Positions 8,601 to 16,264 of a stretch of 38,188 bases of DNA are shown here, piece by piece. The DNA lies in NCBI GenBank assembly GCA_022827265.1, contig JAJDTF010000004.1, forward strand, positions 1 to 38,188. Direction: 5' to 3'. The translations under genes were made by a program, and so were the position numbers. The stretch's first letter is position 1; each line of letters opens with the position of its first letter. Under the pieces are notes generated by a model. The model did no database searches. It saw only the letters and a program-made list of their open reading frames with translations, and was not told the DNA's origin. Source of the stretch: Acidimicrobiia bacterium. Its GTDB lineage: Bacteria; Actinomycetota; Acidimicrobiia; Acidimicrobiales; Poriferisodalaceae.

Positions 8601-10035
8601 TTGCGTATTCCGGTGAAGGCACCGCGATGGTCAGAACGGGTCCGCTTGTCTGCTGACCCGGCTGAGTCGACAGTGCCTCTTGCGCAAACAACCGCGCGGC
8701 AGCCTCGTCACTGTCCACGTAGAGCACCTGCGCGAGGTTCATGCTTTCGGCTTCGCCGGCGCTGAGCGCCGCTGTGATGAATGCGATGATCTCGTCGCGG
8801 TGGACTTGGCCTCCGATCGTCAGAATGCCTCGGCCACTGCTGCAGTGCTCGCGCAAATCGGTGGCTGCTTTTTCGCGTCCAGCAAGCACGACATCCGCAT
8901 CTAGGGGCGTACTCGTCGTCGCCAGCCACTTCTCCCACCAACGGGACAGAAGACTGATGCCCTCGGTCGGCTGGCCAAGCTGGTCCCGCATCCAGATGGT
9001 CGTGGCAATTGCGCACGAGAGCCAGTCTTCGAGATTGTCGACGTTCAGGCCTCTGACTCGGTCGAAGTCATCGTCTCTCGTACGTTCAGACTCGAATGAC
9101 CGCCGCTTGGTCCACGGGGCGCAAGCGGCCGCCACATACGCGATCTCGGCGCGTTGGTCAGGTGTCGAGTTCTTGACTCGCTTCTCGTAGTCGCGACTGG
9201 CCTTCTTCTTGAGGCCGTCCTGTTGGGTCGTGAGTTCCCACACTGACTTTCCTACGGGCACGAAGCGGTTCCCGCGGGCACATCTCACGATTTCGTCCAA
9301 GCCAGACAACGCCGTTCCGGTGCCACCAGGCATATCGATCCACTCGGCCGACGGCTCGGTCTCGGCGATGAGGCTCCGAACCAGTCTCGGAAACTCCTTC
9401 TCCCCGCGATCGGACTTCGCCCAGCGGATCAGATCATTCCGACTGACCCGCAGCGATTCAGGCACCGTAGGCACGAGATGGACAGCGGGTTTCATGGCAC
9501 GCGCGAGATCGCAGGCGAGTCCGTAGTCCGCCTCAGAGCAGAGAGCCAGCATTCCGCTGCCGCGAAGTGCTTCCGCCATGCGTCCGAGATCCCGGATTCG
9601 GTGCGCCGGACGGGGGCGCCGAGCGGAGAAGTCGCCGAGCCTCTGGCCCGACCCGATCCATTCGCGTAGCTCCGCCAGGTCTTCGGCGGCAAGGTCGAAC
9701 GCCTCATGCAGTTCGGCTGCGGTCATCGCTGCTAGATCGGCGCTGAGTTGGCTGTCGCCCCGGAGCTGTGCCTCGGCGACGATCTGATCAAGCCAGCGTC
9801 GCCTCGCAGCGTCGTCCTGTAGTGGGCCGAGAGCGTGCAGCCGGCGCCCCGCAGCTACCAGCACCTGGTCGCGCGCGTCGGTGCCACCCGAAGCGGACAC
9901 CATCCGCAACCCCGTGATCCAAGCGTTCTCGAAGTCGTAGAAACGGGTGGCCTTGGCGATGCCCTCTAGCGCCGCCTCAAGACAGCGTTGTGCAGACTCA
10001 TCCTCCGGCTCGACGACGGCTTCGGCGGCGCTCAT
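5602..10035 (-). CDS. Large multidomain protein of unknown function, probable defence protein
   Basis: A 1477-residue soluble protein. The N-terminal 200 residues are helical. Residues about 235-290 hold a conserved-looking block, SGLDEIV ... VPVGKSVWELTTQQ ... KKKASRDYEKR. The layout (D247, E267, then lysines 276-278) resembles a restriction-like nuclease core with a displaced lysine. The next segment (PWTKRRSFE ... NVDNLEDWL) also looks like a module I remember from large defence proteins. Residues about 395-420 (RGILTIGGQVHRDEIIAF) sit where a P-loop would be expected, but no GxxxxGK[ST] is present. The rest is helical-repeat-like. ATG 10035 is chosen because its ATGA overlaps the stop codon of the upstream small gene; a TTG at 10047 is less likely. 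I cannot name the family. The nuclease idea is an inference from motif layout. Confidence 0.75.
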   Translation of the reverse strand: MSAAEAVVEPEDESAQRCLEAALEGIAKATRFYDFENAWITGLRMVSASGGTDARDQVLVAAGRRLHALGPLQDDAARRRWLDQIVAEAQLRGDSQLSADLAAMTAAELHEAFDLAAEDLAELREWIGSGQRLGDFSARRPRPAHRIRDLGRMAEALRGSGMLALCSEADYGLACDLARAMKPAVHLVPTVPESLRVSRNDLIRWAKSDRGEKEFPRLVRSLIAETEPSAEWIDMPGGTGTALSGLDEIVRCARGNRFVPVGKSVWELTTQQDGLKKKASRDYEKRVKNSTPDQRAEIAYVAAACAPWTKRRSFESERTRDDDFDRVRGLNVDNLEDWLSCAIATTIWMRDQLGQPTEGISLLSRWWEKWLATTSTPLDADVVLAGREKAATDLREHCSSGRGILTIGGQVHRDEIIAFITAALSAGEAESMNLAQVLYVDSDEAAARLFAQEALSTQPGQQTSGPVLTIAVPSPEYARHRTAGSPHRMIVPAPGSPQAAITLDAVDSEVVAKQLESAGFEMHEAHELGRIARTSLIALRRRLAKDPAFHIPDWAKGHIDAPLRACLLIGGWDETREGDREVVAQLAGTSYDEATEMLRKLDAADSPLVAVDEQWYGVSPADTWVLLRDQLTPGDIKKFAETALAVMCGANPLRELTGEDLLRARLDGVIGRCSLRLKRGMATTLALAGSLSPDFVASASQTSDLANKVTSQALRAAIDDPMPRTWLALVDILPLLGEAAPDVLLQALRSCLADRHAFTRELFADSNSSPIDFGPSSPHLRVLNALEVIAWSPEHLSAVADVLARLDELDSSRRDATQFGGRDLNRPLESLASIFCSWMPHTSADAEARLRAIHMLRRNHANVGWKLMLSMLPSGHEVQTSGTLPEFRDWRPAQPIVMQTEFANVTRSIAEMLIEDASNDPQRWVDLAEHMADLPNDLLASAISALDRLAASGSDETFKSRVWPALLELTASHREFRGAEWALPEPSVEAIEQVRDRMRPADPAIAFGYLFSSGLLYIDGVSAADGYEQYQAALWPKQMKAVAAILSDNGVNAVLDFAASVDQPRRVGVALGRVDPTLDVMVLGVMHEATDSVTQVALGYFDHRFASLGWDGVNELLATHSPSAQVVADVLRSPPPIEKPWSQVDRFGAEVAKEYWSRANYYDLGHPDELSQLLEVCRGLHGVGRIGLALEILAFGSSDHSSHPEYADAAAGYLEQWVEHTGRDTGHRHSTRYKITTLFEVLDEHRDHLGVGRVAVLEWQYHSYLRHGREHSAPNLYREMDRNPDLFVQLVELAFKPASASPDEQPPSSESQRQMALNAHHVLNGWPKTQFAPSLDETTEPDVDPLNAWIDRAREQLAAIDRADIGDQMIGTALASSPAEANGDWPPEAVRNLLDRLDSDDVDRGLLVAVRNQRGVTWRGVTDGGDQERELAERYRADSRRFQEWPRTAALFTSLAQSYEHEAGVHERDAETWRRGL

Positions 10036-10451
10036 GGTGCTTCCCAATCGTAAGAGGTGATCGCGTCAGGGCGAACGCCAATTCCAGCTCCTTCGAACGC
10101 CGCCACGGCGACCTCGAGCGCGCTCGTTCCTGGCTGGTAATGGCCGCTCATGTCGTTGAGTGCCGAGACGATCATCGTCGTCCCGTCGTACTCGACCGCG
10201 AACTCGCCTGCCGCCAGCACGGGCGCCCCGCTTGCGAGCACGGCGTGGGAGATGTGCCGGTACCGCTGTTGCCTGGGCGCCGCTACGAGTCCGCCTCCAG
10301 TCAGGACGACGAAAATCATGTCGACGCCTGCCGTCGCAAGCAGGTCGAAGGCTGCGCTGGGGATGCTGACGGGAACGATGCCGGCCTCGCGAGCGGCCTC
10401 CCGCTCTTGCTCCAGCAGATGTGGGTAACGGTTGTAGTACGGGGGTGACAA
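10032..10451 (-). CDS. Small SGHY-motif protein coupled to the 1477-residue gene
   Basis: A 139-residue protein with the signature RHISHAVL (65-72), PVLAAGEF (77-84) and NDMSGHYQP (99-107). I remember this combination from small stand-alone domains and from the ends of polymorphic toxins, without a firm activity. No ATG is available upstream of the conserved part, so TTG 10451 is taken; the frame is open back to 10493. The stop overlaps the next gene as ATGA, so the two proteins are probably made together and may work as a pair. It diverges from the plus-strand promoter at 10503. Confidence 0.6.
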   Translation of the reverse strand: MSPPYYNRYPHLLEQEREAAREAGIVPVSIPSAAFDLLATAGVDMIFVVLTGGGLVAAPRQQRYRHISHAVLASGAPVLAAGEFAVEYDGTTMIVSALNDMSGHYQPGTSALEVAVAAFEGAGIGVRPDAITSYDWEAP

Positions 10452-10502
10452 AGCGTCGCTACTGCCTTCACAGATACTCGATTCGACAGCACTCTACGAT
10501 GA

Positions 10503-10531
10503 TTGAAATATCATGAAACTATGTATATAGT
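10503..10531 (+). promoter_or_regulatory. Near-consensus sigma70-type promoter
   Basis: TTGAAA (10503-10508) and TATAGT (10526-10531) each match the consensus at five of six positions and are 17 bases apart, in an AT-rich island within GC-rich DNA. The small inverted repeat ACTAT-GTAT-ATAGT (10518-10531) overlaps the -10 and could bind a regulator. Transcription would begin near 10538 and cross the methylase relic into the gene pair at 10785. Confidence 0.6.
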
Positions 10532-10620
10532 ATGTGCGTCGAGTCGTTGCTGGTGCTGGCATCGCTGATCGGCGGCATCGGTGGCTACCGTGACGGACCG
10601 TGACCGGTGTCGCAAGCAGA

Positions 10621-10742
10621 CCGAAGCTGATTGAGGTAGCGCTGCCGCTGGCGGCGGCTCGAGCGGTGACCTGAACGTCGACGGCGAACTACTCGTCGGC
10701 TATAGGGGACTGAGACCAAACAACAACCTGCTGCCAACGGTG
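10621..10742 (+). pseudogene. Decayed 5' fragment of a DUF1156 DNA methylase gene
   Basis: Three blocks align in order with the intact methylase at 16280-16502: 10621-10656 (34 of 36 bases identical), 10657-10673 (15 of 17) and 10724-10742 (17 of 19). The first two are joined by loss of exactly 90 bases. The loss lies between two TTGGCGGC repeats present in the intact gene (16307-16314 and 16397-16404). The fragment still reads PKLIEVALPLAAARAVT and then a TGA at 10672-10674. A length difference of 11 bases before the third block also breaks the frame. No similarity was seen beyond 10742. It is a relic of either a duplicate or a related methylase. Confidence 0.85.
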
Positions 10743-10784
10743 TGTATAGGCGTTGGGTTGACTCGCACGCGGCATCATGTGGCC

Positions 10785-11516
10785 ATGCCTTCTGGCGACC
10801 CCCCGGGCGTGATGACGAATGCAGCGTCTCCTCCGCCGCGGTTGCCGGAATCGCTCGAACCGTGGTGGACACCCGAGCGCGATGAGCTGAACAGCTGGTT
10901 CGAGAACGTCGCCCCTCACCTAGCGCCTCTGTACCGGGCGGCTGTTCGAATGACTGAGGATGAGGAGTTTCCAGGTCGTGTCCACTTCATTGCACACGCG
11001 ACCCGCGAGATCCGCAACCGCTTGCCGGACGCGCTCGACGGCACGCTCAAGTTGCCGAGGTTGGATTATCGCCCCTGGGTTGAGAGGATCTGCGAGCAAT
11101 GGGTCGAGCAAGGATTCTTGCTAGATGGGACAGACGCATCCTTAAATGAAGCGGCAACGCCAGGGTCCGACGATGCGACGGTCGAGGTCTCAGTTGAGCT
11201 TGTTGCAGCTGTGGGACGCTTGGTCACGAAGCACCACGAGGTCGAGATAACCAAGGATGCGCTATTGGTGCCGAGGTTCGAGGCCCTGGCCGGGGAGGGT
11301 CCTCATCCTCCGTACGTATTCGATCGCTGGAGACGAGCATCGCGATCTGCCGAGAAGTTCGCCCACGCCAGAGACAGAGAACTTCCGCCGGAGGCGGACA
11401 GCGAGTGGACTCAGAACTTCCGAGATTTTGAGGGATTTCTGAGGGCAATATCTCAGCGTGCCCAGGAGAACATTGAGGAACTCGACGAACTCCTGAAAGC
11501 AGCGAACAGCCAATGA
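10785..11516 (+). CDS. Unrecognised protein, first of a coupled pair
   Basis: A 243-residue soluble protein, acidic, mostly helical by eye, with no signal or membrane segment. It contains the conserved-looking patch HFIAHATREIRNRLPDAL (about residues 68-85) and ends in a helical tail (NIEELDELLKAANSQ). I do not recognise the family. ATG 10785 is taken, with ATG 10812 (MTNAASPPP) as an alternative that removes a weak N-terminus. The stop overlaps the next start as ATGA at 11513, so the two genes are translationally coupled. The promoter at 10503 could drive both. Confidence 0.7.
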   Translation: MPSGDPPGVMTNAASPPPRLPESLEPWWTPERDELNSWFENVAPHLAPLYRAAVRMTEDEEFPGRVHFIAHATREIRNRLPDALDGTLKLPRLDYRPWVERICEQWVEQGFLLDGTDASLNEAATPGSDDATVEVSVELVAAVGRLVTKHHEVEITKDALLVPRFEALAGEGPHPPYVFDRWRRASRSAEKFAHARDRELPPEADSEWTQNFRDFEGFLRAISQRAQENIEELDELLKAANSQ

Positions 11517-14416
11517 GCGCCTGGAACCCACCTGACGAGAACCACCTGGCGGAGCTGCAGCGCCTGGCGGCACGTCGCGAGAATCGCACATACTTCTTCG
11601 ACCGTCTGGAGAATCCAGAGTGGGTGCCGGCGCTAGCGGAGCGCGGGTACTTTGACAGCCCGCCAGACCCGGTGCGCGACGAGGAGCAGGGAACCATCTG
11701 GTTCCCGCCGTGGCCTGAGGGTCGATACCTGAGCCGCATGGCTTCCAAGGCCCCGGATGCAGTGACTGCTGTGCTTGAGCGCGTGCCTCCGACGAGCAAT
11801 CCGGCAGCGACGCGCACTCTCTTGGAAGCGGCTCAGGCGCTTCCGGACGACCATTTCCCCCAGCTCTCAGAAACCGTATTGCGGTGGCTTCAACTGCCCA
11901 CCGGAACCCACTTCGCCAGTGATTTTGCCGAAGAAGCTGCTTCAGTCATTTCACGGCTGGCGCGTACCGGTTCAACTGAAGTTTGTCTTGAGGCCACTCG
12001 GGCACTTCTGGCGCCTGAGCGTCGCGGCGGTGCGACCGAGTCTGAAGAGAGCGATGAGTTTCGATTCTCTAAGCCAAAGGTCGTTGGCAGACTTGATGAT
12101 TGGCTCTATGAGCGCGTAATTGAGCAGCTCTTGCCGGATCTCGTGGATGCCACGGGCATCGACGGACTGAAGTTACTTTCGTCGTTGCTCGACCAAGCCT
12201 TGAGGCTGAGCAGCTGGGAAGGAGACCCGACCGACGAGGCGGACTACTCGTACATGTGGCGGCCTGCCGTCGAAGAGCACGAGCAGAACTTCCGCGACAG
12301 CGTGTGCGACCTACTCGTCGGGGCCGTGAGAGACGCAGCAGTGCGGTTGACGGGCGCTTCCGAGGACGATCTTGAAGCAGCAGTGCTGCAACTCGAGAAG
12401 GGCACCGTCTTGCACCGCCGCATCGCTCTGCACGTGCTGGCGCAAGCGACCGGTGGCAGCCATCTCGCAGCTGAGCGCATCACGGATAGCGCTCTGTTCG
12501 ATGACTACCGCTTCAAGCACGAGTACGCCGGACTGCTGCGAAGCCGGTTCGGAGAACTGTCGATGGAAACGCGTCGAGTGTTCTTCGATTGGGTTCTCGC
12601 CGGGCCAGATCTTGACGACTACCGCCGATGGCGCACTGCTCAGGATGCCTCTGCTCCTAGCGAAGCCGACGAAGCCGCGTACCGGGCACGCTGGCAGCGA
12701 GACTGGCTGAGCTTCGTATCCGACCATCTCGCTGGTGACTTGGCTGCGCTCCACAAAAGGCATCTGCAGCGCTACGGCGAGGCCGAGCATCCAGATTTTC
12801 TCACTTGGACATCGAGCTGGTCGGGGCCGGCAAGCCCGGTGACCCAAGACACGATGACCTCATGGCCGCCGAAGAAAGTCGTTGAGTACCTCAAGGAATG
12901 GCGACCTGACGCTGAAGGTGAGCACTTCGGAGCGACAAGAGAAGATGTTGGCCGCATCTTCAAGGACGCCGTCTCCGACAGGGCAGCGGCGTTCACGGGG
13001 GTGGTCGACGAGATCGCCCTTCTGGATCCAACATATGTTCGTCATTTCTTCGACGGCATCGAAGCTGCCGTCAAGAACGGTGCCCTCATCAGCTGGGGCG
13101 GGATGCTGCGTCTCATGGAAACTGTGGCGAGGCGTCCCTTGGCCGATGACCACGACCACTTCGAAGATCCTCACTGGGACCGCGACTCGGGCTGGCGTTG
13201 GACGCGCGGAGCAATTGCCTCCTTGATTGAGGTCGGGGTAGCAGAACGCGATAACGGGATTCCGTCTGAGCGGTACGAGTCCGCTTGGCGGATTCTCGAA
13301 CTACTGATGGACGACCCGGATCCGACCCCGGAATACGAGGCAACCAACCTCGCCAGTATGGGCCCACTCGCGCTGTCCATGAATACCAACCGCGGCAAGG
13401 CGATGCGAGCGGTCCTGTCGTACTCGCTGTGGCGCCGTCGAGGGCTGCAGGAACAGGGCATGGATACTTCGGCAGGGCTTGATCTGCTCCCCGAGGTTCG
13501 GTCCCTTCTGGAGGAGCGCCTGAAGCCCGAACAAGACCCATCGATCGCCGTACGAGCTGTGTACGGGGAGCGGCTCCCCTGGATTGCGATGCTTGACGAA
13601 CGCTGGGTCGCTGGACGCTTGCCGCAGATCTTCCCGAAAGATCAGCATCTAGCCGCTCTCAGAGATGCTGCATGGAACACGTACATCTGCTGGTGCAGGC
13701 CGCTCGACTCCATGCTTGACCTGCTGCGAGATGAGTATGACGCCGCTATCGAGCGAGTCCCTTCCAGCGGCACACGAGACCTGTCGAACTCTGAAGATGT
13801 GGACCAGAAGCTCGGCGAGCATCTCATCACCTACTACTGGCGGAGTCGGTTGCCACAGTCGACGCTTGACCGATGGTTCGAGGTAGCCGATGACAATCTC
13901 GCGTGGCGCAGTATGGAGTTCGTGGGGCGAGCGCTGCGAAACACCGAAGGCGACGTCGAGCAGTCCGTATTGGAGCGGATTCGTGATCTTTGGAACTGGC
14001 GGATCGGAGTCATCCAGAACCAGCCGGAAAAGCACAAGCTGGAGGCAAGCGCGTTTGCCGCCACGTTCGTGTCATCCAAGTTCGACGAGGAATGGTCGCT
14101 TGCCGCGCTTGAGTCCACGGTTAACGCAAGCGGTCCAAAGTGGCTGGGGCGAGAGGTAATCGAACGCTTGGCGGTGATCGCCGAAGCGAAGCCGACGATA
14201 GCTACACACATCACCCGACGAATTCTCGAAGGCGCCACTAATGATTGGGATCACATCGCTTGGAGAGACCAAGTTCAAGACATACTGAGAGCGACGATCG
14301 ACTGCTCTGACAGTGAGACCGCCGACAACCGGTCCGCGATCATTGACTACTACATCAGGCGCGGTTACTTCGACTTCAGAGTCTTCGGAAAAGAACCCGA
14401 ACAACGGTTGCCATAA
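11513..14416 (+). CDS. Unrecognised 967-residue protein, second of a coupled pair
   Basis: A large soluble protein with an N-terminal motif WFPPWPEGRYLSRMA (about residues 62-76). Long stretches of paired helices follow (PAATRTLLEAAQALP, FAEEAASVISRLA and others), suggesting an alpha-solenoid scaffold. No Walker motif, nuclease signature or membrane segment is visible. It overlaps the preceding gene by four bases and converges with the AIPR gene, leaving 29 bases between stops. Position inside the island and strict coupling to a small partner fit a two-gene defence cassette, but no function can be read from the sequence. Base composition is lower in GC than the flanking helicase and methylase genes in places. 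Confidence 0.75.
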   Translation: MSAWNPPDENHLAELQRLAARRENRTYFFDRLENPEWVPALAERGYFDSPPDPVRDEEQGTIWFPPWPEGRYLSRMASKAPDAVTAVLERVPPTSNPAATRTLLEAAQALPDDHFPQLSETVLRWLQLPTGTHFASDFAEEAASVISRLARTGSTEVCLEATRALLAPERRGGATESEESDEFRFSKPKVVGRLDDWLYERVIEQLLPDLVDATGIDGLKLLSSLLDQALRLSSWEGDPTDEADYSYMWRPAVEEHEQNFRDSVCDLLVGAVRDAAVRLTGASEDDLEAAVLQLEKGTVLHRRIALHVLAQATGGSHLAAERITDSALFDDYRFKHEYAGLLRSRFGELSMETRRVFFDWVLAGPDLDDYRRWRTAQDASAPSEADEAAYRARWQRDWLSFVSDHLAGDLAALHKRHLQRYGEAEHPDFLTWTSSWSGPASPVTQDTMTSWPPKKVVEYLKEWRPDAEGEHFGATREDVGRIFKDAVSDRAAAFTGVVDEIALLDPTYVRHFFDGIEAAVKNGALISWGGMLRLMETVARRPLADDHDHFEDPHWDRDSGWRWTRGAIASLIEVGVAERDNGIPSERYESAWRILELLMDDPDPTPEYEATNLASMGPLALSMNTNRGKAMRAVLSYSLWRRRGLQEQGMDTSAGLDLLPEVRSLLEERLKPEQDPSIAVRAVYGERLPWIAMLDERWVAGRLPQIFPKDQHLAALRDAAWNTYICWCRPLDSMLDLLRDEYDAAIERVPSSGTRDLSNSEDVDQKLGEHLITYYWRSRLPQSTLDRWFEVADDNLAWRSMEFVGRALRNTEGDVEQSVLERIRDLWNWRIGVIQNQPEKHKLEASAFAATFVSSKFDEEWSLAALESTVNASGPKWLGREVIERLAVIAEAKPTIATHITRRILEGATNDWDHIAWRDQVQDILRATIDCSDSETADNRSAIIDYYIRRGYFDFRVFGKEPEQRLP

Positions 14417-14445
14417 GTCGAGTCCGCTGATCCCGACATGCAAAC

Positions 14446-16182
14446 TTAGGGTAGAGATGCGAGCACTTCGCCAACAAAACCACGGCCTTTGGCAATCTTG
14501 TCCATTGATTCATCCGTGCTAGCCATTCTCTGCGCCAAGACTGCACGGACCTGACTGAGACACGACAACAGATCGGCGTCCGTTAGGGCCCGACTATCAT
14601 CTGCCAAGACAGCGAGTTGACGCGGTTCTGTGACCGGTGAACCCACAAGCTTGGCAGCAGCGAGCATCGCTACGTGAAATCGCAGATTGGTCCGCTCGGG
14701 CGCCGATGTGTTGGCCTCTGATGATTGAAGGAATCCGTCGACTTCCTTCTGTGCTCTCGCAGCCCATAGGTATACATTCAGCGGCGTATCATCTGAGAAT
14801 ATCTGGACGTAGTCAGCATCTGATTTCAACAAAGATGATGGCCGCGCGCGCGCATCGTCAGGACGGCTTAGACCAAGTGCCATAACCGACTGGGCGAGAA
14901 AAGGAATACCAATGATGCGACTCAGCGGCTTACCAATATTGCGGTAGTAATTCTTGCGTCGATCGTAGAACCAGCCATGGCCCTCAAAAAACGCTTCTAC
15001 TTTGCGCTGTATTTCGTCCGTGGCTCGTAACGATGCAACAGGAATGTTTGTCTGCTTATTTGTCGCCCGGATCACCCTGTCACGTGTGGTCTCATCGTTT
15101 GTTTCAAGGATGCGAACGAGCAAGCTTCTAGACAGCATCTGGTCATCGGGAGATGAATCCTTGAGCGCCAAAAACGTTGCATACGACGTTTGAAGCCCAT
15201 TGACGATTTGTACATCATCAAGGGTGTATGTCTTGCCTTGAATCGATACTCGACTGCAGATGATTGTTACTCCGTTGTTCAGCCACCAAAAGTCTGGAGC
15301 GTCCGCGTCGACAAGTGAACTTTGGATTTCCTTATTCACTTCGACGCCGCCCTGATAGTCTCGCACGTTCCAGTCAAAGATGTGACGTCGCAAGTCGCCG
15401 AATTCGTCTTTCAAGAAGTCAACGTAGTCGCCAAGCGACACGAGGGCAACGTGACTAGTCCCGCTCGTTGCATTCTCTTGGTAAGTCAGTTGAAGCGTGT
15501 AACCCTTGTTGCCGCTTGCCGCTTGCCATAGTTCGTCTGCTCCGACAAGCGTAACTGAACCCTCAGCGCCCGTGACCACCGTCGCAAGTTGCTTCTTGAG
15601 GTCCTCGGCTTTTGCATGAACTTTTGCGTGAATGCCAGATGTGTCGCCACGCGTGGCGTAAGTGAACTCGACCGCGACGTCTGGGTAGCGAACAGCTAAG
15701 AGCTCAAGTGCACTTCGAAAGAGCGAGAATTGCTCGATGACTTGAGGGGAATACAACTTTGTCAGTTCGGCAACTTCAAGTTCGAGGTTGAGAAGTCTGT
15801 TCAGCGAGGAACTCGCCAAGTCTATGGTGGCTTCCGTAAACGACGGGGTTCGTTTTGCCTGTATCACATGCAGCTTTATTGGAACATGTTGGCTTATGGT
15901 TCTAATCGGGAATCCCTCATCAAAGAGTTCAGCGTCTTCCGTAAGCAATTGTTCGCCGACGAATGTGTAGGTCCCATCGATACCGCCATCATCGGATCCG
16001 CCTACTATTCCTCCCATGATTTCGTCAGTCGAAAGATTGTAACGCTTGAGTACTTGCTGGCATGCGAATATCTCAAACGCGACGTCGTCAGATGGTTTGG
16101 TGTCAGTTTCGCTCCATTGAGCGGAAACCAATTGGTCGAGGAGTACGCGTGCATTGCTGGGAGTTGTCTTTGTCAACGTCAT
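14446..16182 (-). CDS. AIPR-family abortive-infection protein with nuclease-like N-terminus
   Basis: A 578-residue protein matching the AIPR (abortive infection phage resistance) family. The hallmark blocks are DFWWLNNGVTIICSR (297-311) and IVNGLQTS (326-333). The N-terminal region carries an E37, GGIDG (D69) and VIQAK (Q108, K110) arrangement. This is the E/D...QxK version of a restriction-like nuclease site, so DNA or RNA cleavage is plausible. AIPR proteins protect populations by halting infected cells. ATG 16182 has GAGG three bases upstream. Hand counts of two 60-base rows inside the gene give 28 and 31 G+C, against 45 in a row of the adjacent methylase. This suggests recent arrival from a lower-GC source. 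It faces the methylase divergently across 82 bases. Confidence 0.88.
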   Translation of the reverse strand: MTLTKTTPSNARVLLDQLVSAQWSETDTKPSDDVAFEIFACQQVLKRYNLSTDEIMGGIVGGSDDGGIDGTYTFVGEQLLTEDAELFDEGFPIRTISQHVPIKLHVIQAKRTPSFTEATIDLASSSLNRLLNLELEVAELTKLYSPQVIEQFSLFRSALELLAVRYPDVAVEFTYATRGDTSGIHAKVHAKAEDLKKQLATVVTGAEGSVTLVGADELWQAASGNKGYTLQLTYQENATSGTSHVALVSLGDYVDFLKDEFGDLRRHIFDWNVRDYQGGVEVNKEIQSSLVDADAPDFWWLNNGVTIICSRVSIQGKTYTLDDVQIVNGLQTSYATFLALKDSSPDDQMLSRSLLVRILETNDETTRDRVIRATNKQTNIPVASLRATDEIQRKVEAFFEGHGWFYDRRKNYYRNIGKPLSRIIGIPFLAQSVMALGLSRPDDARARPSSLLKSDADYVQIFSDDTPLNVYLWAARAQKEVDGFLQSSEANTSAPERTNLRFHVAMLAAAKLVGSPVTEPRQLAVLADDSRALTDADLLSCLSQVRAVLAQRMASTDESMDKIAKGRGFVGEVLASLP

Positions 16183-16264
16183 GTCCTCGAGAATGTGGGA
16201 GTCTCAGTTACGGCCGAGCGCCGAGAATCAACGAGGCATGTGTTTAGCAGGTAGGTTTCTCTTG

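Noticed and set aside
10452-10784. Whole gap as a small insertion sequence or integration site
   Set aside because: No terminal inverted repeats, target duplication or tRNA-like sequence was found; the promoter and methylase relic account for most of it.
10975-10995. HEPN-type Rx4-6H motif (RVHFIAH) in the 243-residue protein
   Set aside because: The residue after R is not N, D or H as in active HEPN sites, and no surrounding HEPN features were recognised.
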